From positions 1-19,124 of the forward strand of contig JAEDFM010000037.1 of NCBI GenBank assembly GCA_016292805.1: a DNA stretch of 19,124 nt, given 5' to 3'. Position 1 is the stretch's first letter, and every line of letters begins with the position of its first letter. Below are positions 17,137-19,124 of this stretch, in pieces. The notes beneath the pieces are model-generated. The model saw only the letters and a program-made list of their open reading frames with translations. It had not been told where the DNA came from and did no database searches. This stretch comes from Treponema sp. Its GTDB lineage: Bacteria; Spirochaetota; Spirochaetia; Treponematales; Treponemataceae. The position numbers and the translations under genes are program-made.

Positions 17137-17159
17137 TTAATCAGCCTCCTAATTTTTTT

Positions 17160-17205
17160 AGCAGGATCCCTTTTTTTTAGTTTTTTTGGGGTCCTGCTTT
17201 TTTTT
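17160..17205 (+). terminator. Strong rho-independent terminator after the lytic transglycosylase
   Basis: AGCAGGATCCC (17160-17170) pairs with GGGGTCCTGCT (17188-17198) over 11 pairs, including one T-G pair, around a T-rich 17-base loop, and is followed by a T-run to 17205. On the minus strand the stem is followed by A rather than T, so it works only for rightward transcripts, not for kdgK coming the other way. Confidence 0.92.
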
Positions 17206-17224
17206 AACCTTATATTAAAACTAC

Positions 17225-18256
17225 TTATCTCTGAATTCTTCCAGAACCGTTTCCGCCGGCAAGCTTTTCAACTTCATCAACAGAAACCATGTTATAGTCA
17301 CCTTCAATAGAATGTTTAAGACAAGATGCTGCAACAGCAAAGTCAACCGCATCCTGAGTTGATTTTCCGTTTAAGCAGGCGTAAATTAATCCGCCACCAA
17401 AACTGTCGCCACCACCAACACGGTCTACAATGTACATTTCGTATTCTTTAGAGAAGCAGTATTCGTCAGATTTTACATCATACAAAAGTGCTGCCCAGTT
17501 ATTGCGGTTAGCATTTATTGAAGTTCTCAAAGTAATTGCAACTTTCTGGAAGCCGAATTTATCTGCCAACTGTTTAGCAACTGATTTATAACCTTCTTTA
17601 TTAAGTTTTCCCCCATTAATGTCTGTATTTTCAGCTTCAATTCCAAACACATCCTTTGCATCTTCTTCGTTAGAAATACAAACATCAACATATTTACAGA
17701 TTTCGCTCATAGCTTCACCAGCCTGTTCACGAGTCCAAAGCTTTCCCCGGTAGTTCAAGTCACAAGAAACTGTTGCACCAGCAGCCTTAGCAGCCTTACA
17801 AGCTTCAACACAAATCTGAACCATGTTTCCACCTAAAGCTGGAGTAATACCTGTCAAATGGAACCATTTACAATCCTGGAAAATTGTCTTCCAGTCAAAA
17901 TCTTCTGGTTTAGCTTCTGCAATTGAAGAATGAGCACGGTCATAAATACATTTTGAACCTCGCTGACTAGCTCCCCGTTCGTTGTAGTAAATACCAACAC
18001 GGTCTCCACCACGAACAATGTAATTTGTGTTTACACCATAACGGCGCAAAGAATTAATTGCAGCCTGACCAATTTCGTGCTTTGGAAGCTTTGTTACAAA
18101 GTAAGAATCCAAGCCATAATTAGCCAAAGAGACAGAAACGTTAGCCTCTCCACCACCAAATGTAGAAGTCATTTTATCAACCTGAACAAAACGGAAATAT
18201 CCCTCTGGTTCAAGTCTTAACATAATTTCACCAAAACATACAACTTTATTACTCAT
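17225..18256 (-). CDS. kdgK: 2-dehydro-3-deoxygluconokinase (PfkB family)
   Basis: A 343-residue cytoplasmic sugar kinase that phosphorylates 2-keto-3-deoxygluconate to KDPG. PfkB signature 1 is seen as TFGGGEANVSVSLANYG (32-48), and signature 2 as DRVGGGDSFGGG (278-289), with Asp284 the expected catalytic base and GGGDSF forming the anion hole. The C-terminal GDYN...GSGRIQR is characteristic of KDG kinases rather than ribo- or fructokinases. Together with eda just upstream this makes the substrate assignment firm. AAGGAG (18264-18269) lies 7 bases before the ATG; the end of a long palindrome is only 7 bases further upstream, which could affect ribosome access. It is the last gene of the visible leftward operon. 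Confidence 0.93.
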   Translation of the reverse strand: MSNKVVCFGEIMLRLEPEGYFRFVQVDKMTSTFGGGEANVSVSLANYGLDSYFVTKLPKHEIGQAAINSLRRYGVNTNYIVRGGDRVGIYYNERGASQRGSKCIYDRAHSSIAEAKPEDFDWKTIFQDCKWFHLTGITPALGGNMVQICVEACKAAKAAGATVSCDLNYRGKLWTREQAGEAMSEICKYVDVCISNEEDAKDVFGIEAENTDINGGKLNKEGYKSVAKQLADKFGFQKVAITLRTSINANRNNWAALLYDVKSDEYCFSKEYEMYIVDRVGGGDSFGGGLIYACLNGKSTQDAVDFAVAASCLKHSIEGDYNMVSVDEVEKLAGGNGSGRIQR

Positions 18257-18276
18257 ATTAATGCTCCTTTTTAATG

Positions 18277-18360
18277 GTCACACGGATTCGATTTTCCTAA
18301 CGGAAAATCATATAAATAATTTTTAAAGAAAAATCGTTAGATTTTTCGAATCCGTGTGAC
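18277..18360. repeat. 84-bp compound palindrome (three-stem element) between eda and kdgK
   Basis: The ends GTCACACGGATTCGA (18277-18291) and TCGAATCCGTGTGAC (18346-18360) are perfect 15-base inverted repeats. Inside lie two perfect 8-bp hairpins: GATTTTCC/GGAAAATC (18290-18309, loop TAAC) and GAAAAATC/GATTTTTC (18328-18347, loop GTTA). The two loops are complementary, and an 18-base AT linker separates the hairpins. The element begins 4 bases after the eda stop and ends 7 bases before the kdgK ribosome binding site. It could be an RNA stabiliser/attenuator or a mobile palindromic repeat. Confidence 0.9.
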
Positions 18361-18364
18361 ATTT

Positions 18365-19003
18365 TTATTTTCTTACTTCACGAACAATTTCTGCGGCTTC
18401 TGCAGTAAGTTTTTCAATTTCTGCAAAGTTGCCTCCTTTAATTAAATCGCCTTTAACCATCCAGCTGCCACCGCAGGCTAAAATTTTATCGCAAGCAAGG
18501 TAGTCGCCCACGTTTGCAGCGTTGATTCCGCCTGTTGGCATAAACTTCATCATTGTGTATGGTGCGCTCATAGCCTTAATCATTTTAAGACCACCAGCAT
18601 TTTCTGCAGGGAAGAACTTAACTACATCAAGACCAAAACCTAAAGCCATTTCCAATTCTGTTGGAGTCATAATTCCAGGTGTAATTGGATAATTATTTTT
18701 AAGACAATATTCAACAACCTTTGGATTAAAACCAGGACTTACAATAAACTTAGCACCAGCACCAATTGCACGGTCAACCTGTTCAGTTGTAAGAACAGTA
18801 CCTGCCCCAACAAACATTTCTGGAAATTTTTTAGACATAAGCTTAATAGAATCTTCTGCAGCTTCTGTACGGAAAGTAACTTCGGCACAAGGAAGACCAC
18901 CATTAATTAATGCTTCTGCCAATGGCTCTGCGTCACTAGCGTTATTCAAAACAACAACAGGAACAATGCCTGTTTTTCCAATCTGAACTAATGTATCATT
19001 CAT
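18365..19003 (-). CDS. eda: KDPG/KHG aldolase
   Basis: A 212-residue class I aldolase that splits 2-keto-3-deoxy-6-phosphogluconate into pyruvate and glyceraldehyde 3-phosphate (bifunctional members also take 4-hydroxy-2-oxoglutarate). Active-site elements: Glu41 in CAEVTFRTEAA, the VGAGTVLT loop (about 65-72), KFIVSPGFNP (about 85-94), and the Schiff-base Lys129 in DVVKFFPAE, followed by MPTGGI (phosphate binding). Length matches the family. AGGA (19011-19014) lies 7 bases before the ATG, and the preceding gene stops only 12 bases upstream, so it is in one operon with that gene and with kdgK downstream. Confidence 0.96.
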   Translation of the reverse strand: MNDTLVQIGKTGIVPVVVLNNASDAEPLAEALINGGLPCAEVTFRTEAAEDSIKLMSKKFPEMFVGAGTVLTTEQVDRAIGAGAKFIVSPGFNPKVVEYCLKNNYPITPGIMTPTELEMALGFGLDVVKFFPAENAGGLKMIKAMSAPYTMMKFMPTGGINAANVGDYLACDKILACGGSWMVKGDLIKGGNFAEIEKLTAEAAEIVREVRK

Positions 19004-19015
19004 ATACTTTTCCTT

Positions 19016-19124
19016 TTATTTTACACTTTTCAAAACTTTTCGTACTGCCCCTACGGCACCTGTCAATTCTTCAAAGTAAGCTTCAACTTTTTCACCAAGT
19101 CCTGCTTCGTACAAATCAACACCA
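19016..19124 (-). CDS. C-terminal fragment of a probable uronate reductase (mannitol dehydrogenase family)
   Basis: The minus-strand frame entering at the window edge gives about 35 residues, GVDLYEAGLGEKVEAYFEEL followed by a short Gly/Val/Lys-rich helix, and stops at 19016-19018. The pattern DL...GL.E.V..Y...L...G...VL resembles the tail of mannitol-dehydrogenase-family oxidoreductases such as fructuronate (UxuB) or tagaturonate (UxaB) reductase. This would fit an operon with eda and kdgK, since these enzymes make the hexonates that are dehydrated to KDG. The evidence is one short tail plus context, so other sugar-acid enzymes remain possible. Confidence 0.45.
   Translation of the reverse strand, partial: GVDLYEAGLGEKVEAYFEELTGAVGAVRKVLKSVK

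Noticed and set aside
1..19124. CRISPR arrays, tRNA/rRNA genes, prophage or insertion-sequence genes, defence systems
   Set aside because: No regularly spaced repeats, cloverleaf or rRNA-like sequence, transposase, integrase or recognisable defence protein was seen on either strand.

Overview
The window looks like chromosomal DNA of a Treponema-type spirochaete, probably a gut, rumen or oral commensal. This is an inference. It rests on an AT-rich genome with Shine-Dalgarno-led genes, a very large TGC-lipobox lipoprotein of a style common in treponemes, and the mix of housekeeping and uronate-catabolism genes. No tRNA, rRNA, CRISPR array, insertion sequence or phage gene was found. Most of the window is ordinary core genome; the accessory-looking parts are the giant lipoprotein and a compact palindromic element near the right end.

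Layout. At 1-149 (+) is the 3' end of an aspartate-semialdehyde dehydrogenase gene, closed by a hairpin terminator shared with the leftward block that follows. From 215 to about 8683 six genes run leftward. In transcription order they are an ArsB/SLC13-type permease, rsgA (ribosome-assembly GTPase), mutS2 (MutS-like ATPase with Smr domain), a DUF2157-type polytopic membrane protein, a small GDYXXLXY-like membrane-anchored protein, and a SAM-dependent methyltransferase. The last three overlap or nearly touch at their start and stop codons and are probably translationally coupled behind mutS2. At 8742-13136 (-) is a 1464-residue putative surface lipoprotein, noticeably more AT-rich than its neighbours. 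Behind it (13195-15021, -) is argS, with a clear sigma70-type promoter.

The 15022-15193 spacer is divergent. The argS promoter faces left. A near-consensus promoter (TTGACA, 17 bp, TATTAT) faces right into a PtsN-like EIIA gene, and its predicted start point falls on the ATG, suggesting a leaderless mRNA. A terminator, a 163-residue protein of unknown function and a membrane-anchored lytic transglycosylase follow on the + strand, ending in a strong terminator.

The right end (17225-19124, -) is a uronate (Entner-Doudoroff-type) catabolic operon. It starts with the C-terminus of a probable uronate reductase, then eda (KDPG/KDG aldolase) and kdgK (KDG kinase). The reductase would feed hexuronate intermediates toward 2-keto-3-deoxygluconate, KdgK would phosphorylate this to KDPG, and Eda would split KDPG into pyruvate and glyceraldehyde 3-phosphate. 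Between eda and kdgK lies an 84-bp compound palindrome: a long outer stem holding two 8-bp hairpins with complementary tetraloops. It is the most unusual non-coding structure in the window.

I found no convincing multi-gene novel system. The best leads are the 84-bp element, the possible leaderless ptsN, the giant lipoprotein and the unknown 163-residue protein.
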